Positions 42,901 to 52,777 of a DNA stretch of 64,000 nt are shown in pieces. Under the pieces are notes generated by a model. It ran no database searches and was not told the origin of the DNA. It saw nothing but the letters and a program-made list of their open reading frames with translations. Numbering within the stretch: the first letter of the stretch is position 1; each line of letters begins with the position of its first letter. The stretch comes from Amoebophrya sp. A120 (taxonomy: Eukaryota > Sar > Dinophyceae > Syndiniales > Amoebophryaceae), in assembly GCA_905178155.1 (NCBI GenBank), contig CAJINV010000001.1:124001-188000 (forward strand), given 5' to 3'. Made by a program: the position numbers and the translations under genes.

Positions 42901-43308
42901 AAGTTGTGCGAGTTGGTGCGGGACAACCTGCCGCAGTACATCCCGAAGGAGGACATCATCAAGGCCGGGGAGGCTGCGAAGTGGTGCACGGAGGAGCGGT
43001 TGCGCCAAAAACGAGAAGCAAAGGCGGAGGAGAAGAAGGAAAAGGCGTACGAAGGTACGGACTCGGTTCTGGCGGGAGGGGCGAGGAAGAACAAGAAGCA
43101 GGCGGAGGAGGATACTATGATGTTGGCGGACCGGCTGGAGGACGCGAAGAAAGCCCAGGCCGCTAAGCGGCAGCGGGACCAGATGCAGAACTCCTCCTCC
43201 AGCAGCTCGGGGACGAACAACAACGGGTTGAAGTTTGCGAAAAAGGACCAGAACGTTTTCATGGACGAGCTCGAGGCCTTGTACCAGGACGATGACGACA
43301 GCGAGTAG
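39958..43308 (+). CDS. large charged protein of unrecognised family, 6 exons
   Basis: Exons 39958-40359, 40529-41221, 41446-41549, 41638-41662, 41817-42434 and 42598-43308 join to 2553 nt, 850 aa. ATG at 39958 (MDADELAAAIADADAKEEKKK). The N-terminus is a Lys/Glu helix. Residues ~140-330 are acidic and Ser-rich (disordered). A helical globular region follows (LRDYEGGKFLYWLDHNAEGF, PLPHDWVFVLPPGMDNEMKE, then helical repeats to ~residue 740). The tail is Lys/Glu/Ser-rich and ends in DDDDSE. No transmembrane or signal segment, so probably soluble. Four introns are introner-like, one leaving a 25-nt exon. The last intron (42435-42597) has GTGAGT at its start, but its end needs one extra base to keep frame. 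No function is proposed. Confidence 0.75.
40360..40523 (+). mobile_element. family-1-type introner, TSD CCGGC
   Basis: TATCCTGTGGAAAGTATCGG at left; GATATTTTTGTGATGCATA plus CACAAACAATA at right. CCGGC occurs on both sides (40355-40359 and 40524-40528). In-frame removal joins NLSG to NAEFLSRD. Confidence 0.78.
41222..41440 (+). mobile_element. introner with internal tandem repeats
   Basis: TATTCAGCACCGCGCAATGT mirrored by ATTTTGCGCGTTGCTGAGG. Contains about four copies of GAGCACTATTTGTCATGC (41275-41380). Frame resumes at 41446 (NFLADTFQFE). Confidence 0.75.
41550..41632 (+). mobile_element. very short introner-like intron (~83 bp)
   Basis: ATATCTCCTCCGATTTGTAA mirrored by GCAAATTATTGGAGATAT, i.e. 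little more than two inverted ends. Removing 41550-41637 keeps the frame. Confidence 0.7.
41663..41811 (+). mobile_element. family-11 introner
   Basis: TATGCATTGCAAAAAAAAGA then GCTTGTGG; mirrored by CGACAAGCGTTTTTTTTTCC...GATA. Flanks AGGCC/ACGCA match 3 of 5. Removal joins LYTLKA to ALKQQTSHLRD. Confidence 0.82.
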
Positions 43309-43719
43309 TCTGGCGGAACAGGTCAGCACAAGCCAACGACACTAGCAGCAGTACTACCAACAGTTAATAGCAGTGAATTCATCCAGAAGAGCAGAACAAC
43401 CATCCTTCAATAGTTTCAGCAGTCAGTCTCTGTGATCAGTACCGAAAAACAACCAGAAAATTGATCTTGCAACTTGCAGCAGCAGAAAAATCCTGATGAT
43501 TAGTAGACAAACCTCCTCGCCACATCACTGCCGATCAAATTCGGTGAAAGAACTGCGCGAGCACCCGAGAACTTTGCCGCTTTGCCTACAATGCATTGCG
43601 TCGCCCCTTTACTAATTTTGAGTACGCAACAGCAACAGTCTTGAACAATGTAAGAAATTCCCGTCGAGTAATTTTCCAGTTTTGCCGAATAATGCAGCAG
43701 TGGCGCATCTCCTCGTGCG
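43309..43719. other. 3' flank, no gene recognised
   Basis: CAG-rich non-coding stretch (43330-43490) and short open frames without support. Confidence 0.4.
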
Positions 43720-43869
43720 TACCCTGTGCAAAAGTGCCGCAGCTGGAGTGTTTGGGGGTTTGCATGACATATGCCACTCGTAGGGGAAATCAGCATTACA
43801 GACTCTATTTTGGTTTATGAAGGAGTTTGCATTGCGACTTCCAGCATTGCGGGCCTTTTGTCATGCATA
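43720..43869 (+). mobile_element. possible introner
   Basis: TACCCTGTGCAAAAGTGCC and GCTGGAGTG at left loosely mirror CTTCCAGCATTGCGGGCC then TTTTGTCATGCATA at right. Flanking pentamers GTGCG/GCATC do not match. No gene context could be established. Confidence 0.4.
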
Positions 43870-43915
43870 GCATCCCACGACGCGCTAATGTAAACGAAAA
43901 ACAACGAACAAATGC

Positions 43916-44137
43916 ATGGATACCGGATCGCAAGCCCTGCGCTACTGCCCTCCAGATACCCAGGGCTTGGACTCGACACCAAACGAAAATGTTGAACTGG
44001 CCTCCGAGAACTACAGTCTTTTCTTCTTCCCCCCTCATCCTGACCACCCCACCCTTCGAGCAGGGCAGCAACTCGGGTCCGGAGCTGGCATCGTGGTCGC
44101 GCGTAGCGATCGTTGGTTCCTGGCAGGAGATCATTGA
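43916..44137 (+). CDS. hypothetical short coding region
   Basis: ATG at 43916 opens a 73-codon frame (MDTGSQALRYCPPDTQGLDS...RSDRWFLAGDH). The composition is protein-like. It may be the first exon of a gene continued at 44406. No domain is recognised. Confidence 0.35.
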   Translation: MDTGSQALRYCPPDTQGLDSTPNENVELASENYSLFFFPPHPDHPTLRAGQQLGSGAGIVVARSDRWFLAGDH

Positions 44138-44405
44138 AAAAGGATGATGTGAACTACGTTTGTGGTTTTCTTCGTTTCTCAGTTATTCCCCAAATAGATG
44201 AACTGGTATTTGTAGAAAAAAAGCAACTGGTGCTTCCCTAAACCGAAGGAACTTTTTTCTGATTTCTTGGCAAGTTGCAAAAAAAAAGTAAAGCAAGTGA
44301 GTCGGAAACTGGGGCCCTGCAGGTTGCTCTTGTTGTGTTCGTGTTCTGTGCCTCGCACTAAGGGAATTGCACTCGTTTGCGTCATCTTTTTTTGCCTGCT
44401 TGCAG

Positions 44406-44780
44406 GACGGAGTCGAAAATGCCATAGGAGCGGAGGGCAGCACTGGCTGGCGTAGCTGGCATCTTGGGTTGCATGCGCGTGGGCCCTTTGACCCAGCCAA
44501 GCCTCGGGTCGTCGTTTCGCCACCATCGCGTCACGGGTTGGATTCACGGGAGTTGCGCGAGGCGTGGCGCACCAAATCCCAGGCGGAGATAATACGGAGC
44601 AACATTGCTGTCGGGCTACGTGGAGATGAATGGCCGAAACGTTCAGCAGTGCCACAACCGGGAACGCAGACGGTGGGCAAGCTGACCCCGGGACCATTTT
44701 GGCTCAAGTTGGTTTGCATGGAAAATATTTTTTTTTTTGTTCAATGGTCTAAATGGCTCGAATGGTTATGGTCAGTCTGA
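44406..44780 (+). CDS. hypothetical exon after a CAG splice acceptor
   Basis: TTTGCCTGCTTGCAG precedes an open frame (DGVENAIGAEGSTGWRSWHL, then LREAWRTKSQAEIIRSNIAV). The final ~25 codons run through a spliced-leader-like motif and a repeat, so the true end may be earlier. Unknown function. Confidence 0.35.
   Translation, partial: DGVENAIGAEGSTGWRSWHLGLHARGPFDPAKPRVVVSPPSRHGLDSRELREAWRTKSQAEIIRSNIAVGLRGDEWPKRSAVPQPGTQTVGKLTPGPFWLKLVCMENIFFFVQWSKWLEWLWSV
44694..44708 (+). other. 15-nt match to the 3' end of the dinoflagellate spliced leader
   Basis: CCATTTTGGCTCAAG is identical to the last 15 bases of the conserved dinoflagellate spliced leader; the upstream bases (CCCGGGA) do not match. 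No SL-RNA donor (GT) follows, so it would be a relic of a retroposed trans-spliced message rather than an SL gene, or chance. Confidence 0.45.
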
Positions 44781-44795
44781 CCCTCTTGAATCCAT
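44741..44795 (+). repeat. AATGG-type repeat, inverted copy of 34328-34380
   Basis: GGTCTAAATGGCTCGAATGG then TTATGGTCAGTCTGACCCTC; see partner at 34328. Confidence 0.8.
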
Positions 44796-45251
44796 AGAAG
44801 ATCTGATATTCTTGATCTCTGTCATCAATTGATTTGAAAAGATTTCGAATCAGGGGAAAAATAATGATGTTGATGTTGATGATTCATTCTGATTTTTATT
44901 CGTAGAAATAAAAAGAAAAAGAGTGCCGCGTTGGTGTTTGTGATTGTGTGTGTCTGCCGTGAAATTCATTAATACAAACATGACAAGATGATGATTATGA
45001 AGATCAGAAAATTGGTGTGAATGTAGTCGGAACATGGGGGACATGTGGAGGTGTTGTTTTGTGCGCATGGAGGCCAAGGCTCTGCTTCCCGGGCAGCCTC
45101 TGTGTCGCGCTTCTGCGCAGTACTCCGCCGATTGTCAAAAGAGTATGGATCTTGTCGTTGTGGTCCGCTTTGGTCCCGCGCTGCGGCCGCGGCCCGGCTG
45201 TGTTGTCTTGTGTGTTCCATAGCTATTTTGTCGTTGTTTTTTATTTTGATT

Positions 45252-48200
45252 TCAAGCGCTGCGCCTGCGCCGACGTGGACGACCATCAGGATCAAGTGGA
45301 CGACCATGATCATCAGTTGGTTGTTGTTTCAACTTTATGAATTGGTACCCCAGACCCGCCAACAAAATGCCAAATGCAATGACAATTAGGTGGAGGTCCT
45401 GGATCCCCGTCAAAGGAGTGAGATAGTGTATAGACAATATGACTGTGAAAATGGTAATAAAAGCCATCAACATGAGGAAGGATCTTATTGGGTATGCGTA
45501 TGCCGTTGCTGGAGCCCGACGTAAATTGTTCCATGTTCCTGCTGCGACCCAAGAAAAAAAGTTCCATGCTAGTCCTGGTGCTGGCGCTAAAAACGTGTGC
45601 CAACAGGAGGAAAACAAAGCAGAGCAACATGATGTGCACGCTGCGCAGCGGTCCTTCCTTGTGCTCGGTGTTACTACAGTTTCCGGGGGTCCCGGAGGGC
45701 CTCCCGATCCGGGGCGCAGCGCCCCGGAGTGTTGCTTGGGGAGTTCGGTAGGCAGCAACTTTGCATCTTCAGCAGACGCAGTGCCTGTCGCTCGTACCGG
45801 AGCACCGACAAGGCCGCGGCGGGCCGCTGGGGTCGTCCACCAACGCGCCGCTGTAGTTGCGGCTTGATATCTTCCAGGGCGGATTGTGCTGCCTTTCGGA
45901 TTCGAGCGCGCTTCTCCATTTTCGTCCCCCGAGTCCAGAGTACTTGCATCTTCACTGTCGGCGGCCCTGCGTCGCTGCCCCTGCTGTTCCGTGACGGGTC
46001 GAGACGAGTACTCTTGGCGCTGCCAGAAGTAGTGGTCTTGGCGCATCTGAATGTGAGAGCTTGATGACTTCGCGCGACCCAGGTTCTGCTTGGCCAGGAT
46101 TTCAAAAAAGGACGCCCCCGCGCGTTTGTGCCCTGGCGACCGCGCAGTGAATTGTGGCACCGTCGGAACGCCTTGTGCCTTTTTCTCCTCTGCTGGATTC
46201 AGGTACCGTTTCCCCGATGGCAGTATGCAACTGCAAAAGCAAAGGCGCAAGTGGCATCGGCAGTATCTTCCAGTAAATCTTATAATGTAAATGTATAGAT
46301 ATCTTTATCCAATCTGGATGATAAAGTTTCGCATCTGGCAGATACGAAACTTTTTTTAAACAGTAAGCACAAAGAAAGTTCACTCACGGCAGCGGCACGC
46401 TTAGAAGAGCGCATCATGCAATAACGATGAGAAACAGATGAGTGATGAATCGCAAAAGAGAATAGACATCTAGATGATGTATGAAGATCAACATGGAAAA
46501 CGAAAAAACTACTACGGCGTGCTTTATGTATTCATCTTGCACTTGGCACGGGCGCGGTGCTTCTTTTAAGGGGGATATCTAAGACGCGGCCCCATTCCGC
46601 TTGCAGGACCGGGAGGACGTCGACGAAGCTCTGTACCAGGCGCCGATCCACACCGCCATCCTTAGTCTTCCGCGAGCGAGATGGGCCCGTCTTGTCCGCC
46701 TCATCTCTTCCGAACAGAAACTCTCCCGTGCGCCGAAAGGAATCGCCTACGCCGCCTGCGATCGGAGCGTGGTGTATTAACTCCGCCAAAGTTGTAGTTG
46801 TAGGAGCTGTACCGCCAGCGGCGTTTCTGTTTCGGCTTTGGTCCTCCTGCTCTTTCGCTTTCCTCCCGCTGACCGACAAAAAGCCTTGCACGAGCAAAAG
46901 CATCGCGACAATTACGCCGGCAAATTGAGCCTCCGGCGATGCTGCTATCCTGCTGGGAAAAAGAATCATACTCGTTGCTTGGCGTGCCAATTTTTCAATA
47001 TCGCAGTGTTGCATGACACGGAGGCACTGGGCCCTCTTAGTTTAAGTCGCTCCGCACTAGCTCTTCGACTAGCGAAGCATACAAAAAAGTCATTGCAAAG
47101 GCAAGCCGCGGACGGGCACGTGGAGAGCCGATGCATAAGGAAACACAAAGAAGGCAATTTCTAAACCTACCTGCGAGTAGAAGATAGTTTTGCATTCAAT
47201 AGACGCCACCATCTCGGAAAATGATGAAGCTGGACCGGAAAGAACAGTGGCAGTGCGTGGGGTAGTTTTCGTCGGAGCCGCCTGGTTTAGTATTACATCT
47301 GCATCAGCGCGCTCTTTCTCATGGTTCTCATAGGGTTCTCGACGTGTCCTCGTCTGCTGCATCTGTTCCCGCCTGTTACCCTGGAAGAACTGCAGGAGGC
47401 TCCCCTTTGGCGTTCTGTTCGCGATCGTTCTCGTTGTTCTCGGGATCTTCGTGTCGTGGCCGTCCTTTTCTTGTGTAGTTTCTGCCCCGAGATCGCGCGC
47501 CCTTCCCAGTGTTCCCAGGAGCCAGCCGGATAGAACGTCCACACTGGTAAAATGTTGCCAATCGATTCCCTGCACTACGCGCTTGACAATGGGGAGCAAC
47601 AATCGAGCCGGGGCTTGGTCTGGCGCGTCATTATCTTCCGCAGGCGCCCCAAACATCTCTCCAAACATGTCGAGCGTGTCGCTCACGCCGGACATTGCGC
47701 GCCTCGCCCGGCCGAAGTACGTGCCAGTGGTAGACGGAGCTGATTTTTTTCCGCCGCCTGTTCCCGTAAACAAGCCGAAGCCACGCACTTCGGGCATCAG
47801 GAGGAAACTATCCTGCATTGGAAACGCGAGCAGCTTGCTGTCCGTAGACAAAAGGTCGCGCTCCGTCAACCTAGGAAAGACGTCCAGCACCTGCAAACCA
47901 TGGTAAAGCGGCGGAGCGCTATCCTGGGTACAAACGTTCCCGCTCCAACATCCTCAAGACGGGAAATCTGCTAAACAAATCGCCTTCGCCGAGCTGTGGT
48001 TGTTGAGCATTACAAAAAATTTGGGCTAGCAGGGTAAGTAAGTAGTCTTGTTGAGGTAGTGTAACCACAACACATCACAGATCTAGCATATATCGCTTAA
48101 TATCATTTGAAGAGCATCACAAATCTGAAATAAAACACGACTAGAAATAAATGCTCCTCATTATGGAGCTGCGCATGAGAAACATGTTTTTTTAGGCATG

Positions 48201-51200
48201 AGGATTTTTTGCATGACAGTGTTGGGATGGGGACGTTTTTCACAGAATAAGCGAAGTCGGTTTCAAGTACTTTTTCGTCGGCGAAGGCCGCGAAGGTCGC
48301 CTGCAGAATCTGCTTCATCACCTATCATGATGAAAACCGCACCTGGCCCAGAACTGCTACTTGGCAGCATTTGCATTGCAAACCCGCCAAGAAAAACTAA
48401 GCACATTCCCGGACTTGCATGTATCAGCGCCGCGAATTCCCGCTGCACAAATATCCGCTGCAAAAAGGCCGAGCAACAGCGGCGTTCGTCATGTAGGAGA
48501 CTAGATCAGGAAAACTCGTAATTGGTTCTTCCACGCATGGCATGCCATGCAACACAAAGATAAAGAAGAAGCACAAGCTCCTGCTTCCATTTGGAAACTT
48601 TGGGCCAAACACATTTCCCTCTTCATCTTCTGGGGAAGGTGGGGCGCTTTTCATTCCAATATCAACCCCTCAAGATACCGCTTGGCCCGTTTCCCCAATT
48701 TCGCGCGAATTTCTCGCTCGGCGTCCCCGCGGTCCTTCGACGGAGATCCTTATAACCCTCTCACGCGGGACAACCTCTTCGGTGGTAATGATGAAGTAGG
48801 AGGCCCATGATGCAGATGCATATCATCAAGATCATCATCATGCAAAGACAAAGACAAAGACGAGTGCGCGCTGATTATGATTTGGCACTTTCATATATAT
48901 TTTTTTATAGAATGTAAACGTATATGTAAACTCATGCTGGAATATCGCCGATCTGAATGCCCTAATAGCATCTACGTGAAGTAACTTTGTGCTGGTTGCG
49001 AATGAACCAGTGTGGCTTCGCACGTTCTTCCACCTGCGGCTCATGCAAGACAATAAAGGCTCCGAAGATCAAAACACTCTCACAGTTGAGATATTTACGC
49101 GTGAGCGGGTTATAGTTGTCGCGCCGTGCTGGTCTGCCTTTTCTTCTTGCCCAAACCCGCCGGGAGAGAGGACGTTCTTGCCTTCTTGTAGTCATACTCC
49201 CGGAGCAGCGTCTTCGGAATATGCAGCCGACTGGACTGTAGGAAGCCGCGCAGCAGCCGGGCAAGGTTTTTCGCGGCGAAGTGCAAGAGGCGGTAAAACG
49301 CGTAGTCTTCCTCCAGTAGCACCCCCTGCAGGCGTTCTGTGGACACCGCTGCGCCGCTGCTTCTACCCGGAACGAGAGTTCGCGCAAAGCTCGCTCGGTC
49401 GTAGAAAACTCGGTAGACTCGGAGCTGTCCCCGCCGCTTTTTTTTTTCCCCTTTTTTTCGCACCAAGCCGGCGGGCGCGAACACGCGAAAGCCCCCGACA
49501 CGCGCTGTGTCCAATAAATGGCTGCCGCTCGAAGTCGCACTGGCCGACGGCGTGGTCGCAGAGGCCGAGGCCTTAGCTTGTGGCCCAGCAGCAGGCGGAG
49601 CTTTCGCAACATGGGTGTGGCTTTCATCCTGCTGCCCCGGAGCCGCTAGCTTCGTAGCTCCCGGGGGGAGAAGTCGGAGAGTATCGGCGGCCAAGTCCTC
49701 TAGGAAGATACGCGGAGCGTACGCCTGTGGCCCACGAAGGCCAAGGAAGTTCTCCAGGGGGACCGCTTCCAAGGAGATCCGAGCAACCTTCTTTCCGCGT
49801 GAAAAAAGGTCCTCCGGACTGGCGAAGGTTGGTTGCGGCTGTTTCTGCCCGCCATGATGATTCGCAGCTTTTTCCTCCGTGCCGACCACATGATAAGCCA
49901 CCTGCGTCACCGCAAAAACAGATCCGGGGCTGAACATGAGCTGCGGACTCGCCGAATTAGTAGAGCTGCTGAAGACGGGGATTAGGAACGTCACCAGGTC
50001 ACCGGCTTGCGGGAGTGGAAACAGGTATTGCAGGTTGATCTGAAACTGTTGCTGTTGCAGATGATTGGGATGTTTTATTTCAGTCTTCCCTGGCGGAAGC
50101 TTCACGGCGACGGGTGAGGCGAAATGCACCGGCAGCGAAAGGTCTCGCCGTGTCGTCGATTTCTGATTCCGAACGTCGCCTTTTAGCACCTTGCCGACCT
50201 GCCCCTGCAGCGCAGTCTGCAGCGGACCTTGTAACTCCGCGAACAAGGGCGACGGCCCTTCGATCGGTGCCGGAGTGCTCCCACCAGCCGTTTGTTGACC
50301 ACGGAATATGACCTGTACGAAAACGGCTGCGCCTTCGGGTCGCAGGAGACCGAGGTCGTTCCCTAGAAACCGATTGACGTTCCCGGTGTCGGTACTCAAA
50401 GCCGCCGTCAGCCCGCCACTTTCGCCTCCTGCCGCCCCGTTGAGGGATTGGGTCAAGAGGCGCAGCGGCGCTTTGATCTCTTTGCTGGAAAGAAACTCTT
50501 TGGCGGATGATCCACCGCTCGCCATGCTGATCATCCCGCGCGTCACCTGTCGCAGCGCCACCGCCCCCAGACCGTTTGCAAAGAAGTCTACCCACGTCTC
50601 CGACGGTCTTCTTGCGCCCCTGCTCGAGGACAGCTGCTCTTCTTCCTCGGTGGTCGTTGCGACGTCCTGTTCGTCGTGCTTCCTTGTTCTATGGGGCGGA
50701 GAGAGCACCACAGCGCCCCCCTACACGATAGTATTTGTATGGAGTTTTTAATATTTTCACAGCAAGATGATGAAGACGAACAGCTGCAACAGCAACACTG
50801 CAGCTCCTTCGGCATAACTTTAACTACACACCTACACGTGGACCACTAGAGCGGTATATTATATCGCTTGTCCGCGTCGCCGCCGCGAGTCTTTTTATTA
50901 AATAAACAGTGGCGAACGACAAGGGAGGACATCGGACAAGGTGGAGTGGATTTGGAATGTTCTTCATGTTCTTGCGTGATGTACTTACAAATGAGGGACA
51001 GGCGCTGGTGGAGCTGTGCACTCTCATACCTCACTCGCGGCCGGGCAGGGGACGACGAGGAGGATCGTCCTGCGGAACGTGAACGACCTGCGCGGCCTGA
51101 CATCAGCTGCAGCCAAGTCATTTTATTCTTGGCGTGTTCGCTAGGCCGAGAACGTCGGCTTGGAGCTGTCGTTTTGGCCGCGAAGTAGACGGAGGTGGTA

Positions 51201-52651
51201 GAGTTGTCCGCCGGTGCCCCCAACTCGTCGGCGTCGCGGCCCCGGAGGTGCCGACCACCGCGGCCATAGTAGTTCTGGACGTGCTGGGGCTGCTGGGCGC
51301 TCTCCTCTTCGTAGTGGTTTCTGTCATCTGTACCACTGCCTACTTGCTCTTGCTCGTCCTGCGCAAAGAAGCTGCTGAGCTGAGAGATGCGGCCGTCAGG
51401 CAAGGTCTCCACGGAGAGAAAGTCAGGCCCGTTATTTCTTGGCCCCACCCGCGGTTCTTCTTTTTGTTTTTGATGTACGTGATCCTGCTCTGCTCGCGTA
51501 GTTTGTGGTCCCGTCGCAACTGCACTTCTGGTGGTGCCAGTATCAAATGCAAATACGTCTGGGTCCTCTGGAAGGGTGCGAATCTGTGATGCAGCTAACT
51601 CTGGCCACCACAAAAATCTGTCTTGCGCGGCCCACAAAACCTGGTCTCTTTGTGCGACCCGGACTACGATTTCTCATGCCGCGGACAAGGCATGCCCACG
51701 CGCACCAGGTGATCGAAAAATCTCTGATGCTAGTAGGACCTGTATAATGCCAGACGCAGACCTTCTGTTTCATACAAAAACAGCAGAGCAAGAATTTGCA
51801 CTCTTCCAGACGACCCAGAGGACATGTATGCAGTTGATAGGCAGCCTTTCTCGCTTCGTCACTACGTCGAGATGGCGTCGCTGACAGGTCCTGCGTATCT
51901 TCAACAGCTGCGCGCAGGTCAGGCTGATTGCTTTGAGGGGACAGTTCGTAATCATATCCACTGCGAATCGAGGATCGCTAATGCCAATCTTGCAATTGCA
52001 TGACAGAAAATTATAAGGCTTGTTCTGTCCACCTGCATCTGAATGCTGACCAAAACATTGCAGCTCGTCTACTAGTGCTATTTGGAAAAATCTGTGTGTC
52101 AACATGCGATTTATTATTACAGATTGAAATTGATGATAAACAGAATCATAAGAGCGATGCTTCTTTTGCAAATCATATTTCGTTGTGCAGATGCTTCTGC
52201 CGCCCCGCCTGCCGCTCGCTCACGCCGCCCGAGAAATCTATGAGTGTGCACAACTTCCGCTCCCCCTCATCTGGATAGCATCGATAACAATTTGAAGAAT
52301 ACACAGCAACCCAAGCTCTGGCATTTATTTGTTTCAAATATGCCGGCTTTGCATGTTGACAAACTCGAACAGGATTGTAGTGCTATTTGGGCTCCTCCCG
52401 GAGCCTGCTGTCACGCAAGCAATGCCAAGCGGCAAAGCGTGGACTTGCAATGCCAATGCAGCAAGTTGTACTTGATGTTGATTTTGCATGACAAATGGGG
52501 GGAAGAGCGAGGGGTTGCGCATGACTGTCATAAATAAAGCCTCACTTCTTGTTCTGCTAAAATTGTTCTCGCTCCTTTCATCATCTCCTGGCGTCGCAGC
52601 TGCGCTGGCGATCACGGTGGGGACGAGGCAACACGAGAGAAAACAGATCAT
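45252..52651 (-). CDS. paralogue A: large secretory/membrane protein of unknown family
   Basis: Minus-strand gene, exons approximately 52651-52533, 52233-52192, 51978-51840, 51535-50989, 50720-49115, 48745-48662, 48317-48250, 47914-~47170, ~46965-46578 and ~46216-45252. The ATG at 52651 puts a hydrophobic MICFLSCCLVPTVIASAAA signal peptide at the N-terminus; an in-frame ATG lies 126 bases upstream. The middle (ASPVAVKLPPGKTE, FLGLRGPQAYAPRIFLEDLA, STERLQGVLLEEDYAFYRLL, DTLDMFGEMFGAPAEDN) is shared with paralogue B. A hydrophobic segment (FAGVIVAMLLLVQGFLSV) lies in the ~46.9-kb exon. The C-terminus carries two further hydrophobic helices (SFLMLMAFITIFTVILSI, LIVIAFGILLAGLGYQFI) and a basic tail. 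The join between 50989 and 50720 is not in phase, so an exon is mis-set there. Function unknown. Confidence 0.65.
46217..46577. mobile_element. intron present in A, absent in B
   Basis: Contains TATGCAACTGCAAAAGCAAAG at one side and ends GGGGGATA. Paralogue B reads straight through at 58860-58885. Boundaries uncertain by several bases. A hairpin (AAAGTTTCGCATCTGGCAGA...) sits at 46323-46353. Confidence 0.6.
46975..47165. other. intron shared by both paralogues
   Basis: Both edges (TATCCTGCTGGGAAAAAGA; CACTAGCTCTTCGACTAGCG) are recognisable at 59668-59830 in B, while the interior has diverged. It predates the duplication, unlike the surrounding introners. Confidence 0.6.
47920..48249. mobile_element. 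introner in A, empty site in B, TSD AGCGC/AGCGA
   Basis: TATCCTGGGTACAAACGTTC mirrored by GGGGACGTTTTTCACAGAATA. TSD 4 of 5. B has the uninterrupted sequence GGCGGAGCGAAGTCGG at 61411-61426. Confidence 0.92.
48323..48661. mobile_element. introner in A, empty site in B, TSD TCACC/TCAAC
   Basis: TATCATGATGAAAACCGCAC mirrored by GGGGCGCTTTTCATTCCAATA. B at 61490-61512 has CTGCTTTATCAACGCCTCAA without the insert; deleting the element plus one pentamer from A gives the same sequence with two base changes. Confidence 0.95.
48751..49114. mobile_element. introner in A, empty site in B
   Basis: TATAACCCTCTCACGCGGGA mirrored by CGCGTGAGCGGGTTATA. B is continuous at ~61590-61605. TSD no longer visible. 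Removal restores ...STARQ to a KDRGDAEREIRAKLG segment collinear with B. Confidence 0.85.
51541..51839. mobile_element. family-2 introner in paralogue A, TSD GCCAG/GGCAG
   Basis: TATCAAATGCAAATACGTCT then GGGTCCTCTGG; mirrored, ending CAGTTGATA. Removal joins (minus strand) SDEARKAA to TTRSAVATGPQ in frame. Confidence 0.87.
51979..52191. mobile_element. introner-like intron
   Basis: TAATGCCAATCTTGCAATTG CAT... at one end and GCAAATCATATTTCGTTGTG at the other. TIR weak and no TSD; placed because its removal keeps the minus-strand frame (AGRQKQRSSIRSGYDYE). Confidence 0.5.
52239..52532. mobile_element. family-8 introner
   Basis: TATGAGTGTGCACAACTTCC at left, GGGGTTGCGCATGACTGTCATA at right. 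Flanks AAATC/AATAA match 3 of 5. Removal joins SEALF to SGGVSERQAG on the minus strand. Confidence 0.82.
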
Positions 52652-52777
52652 GGCGCACCATGAAGCACGTGCTCGCTCCTGACGTTGTCGTGTCCGTACC
52701 ACATTGAACTTGTTCAAGAAGCAAGGACGCCAGCAGCACAAGCTTGCCAAGGACACAGGCACCGTCTTATTCACCAT

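Noticed and set aside
46323-46353. Hairpin followed by T-run resembling a bacterial terminator
   Set aside because: Lies inside an intron of a eukaryotic gene; no prokaryotic context.
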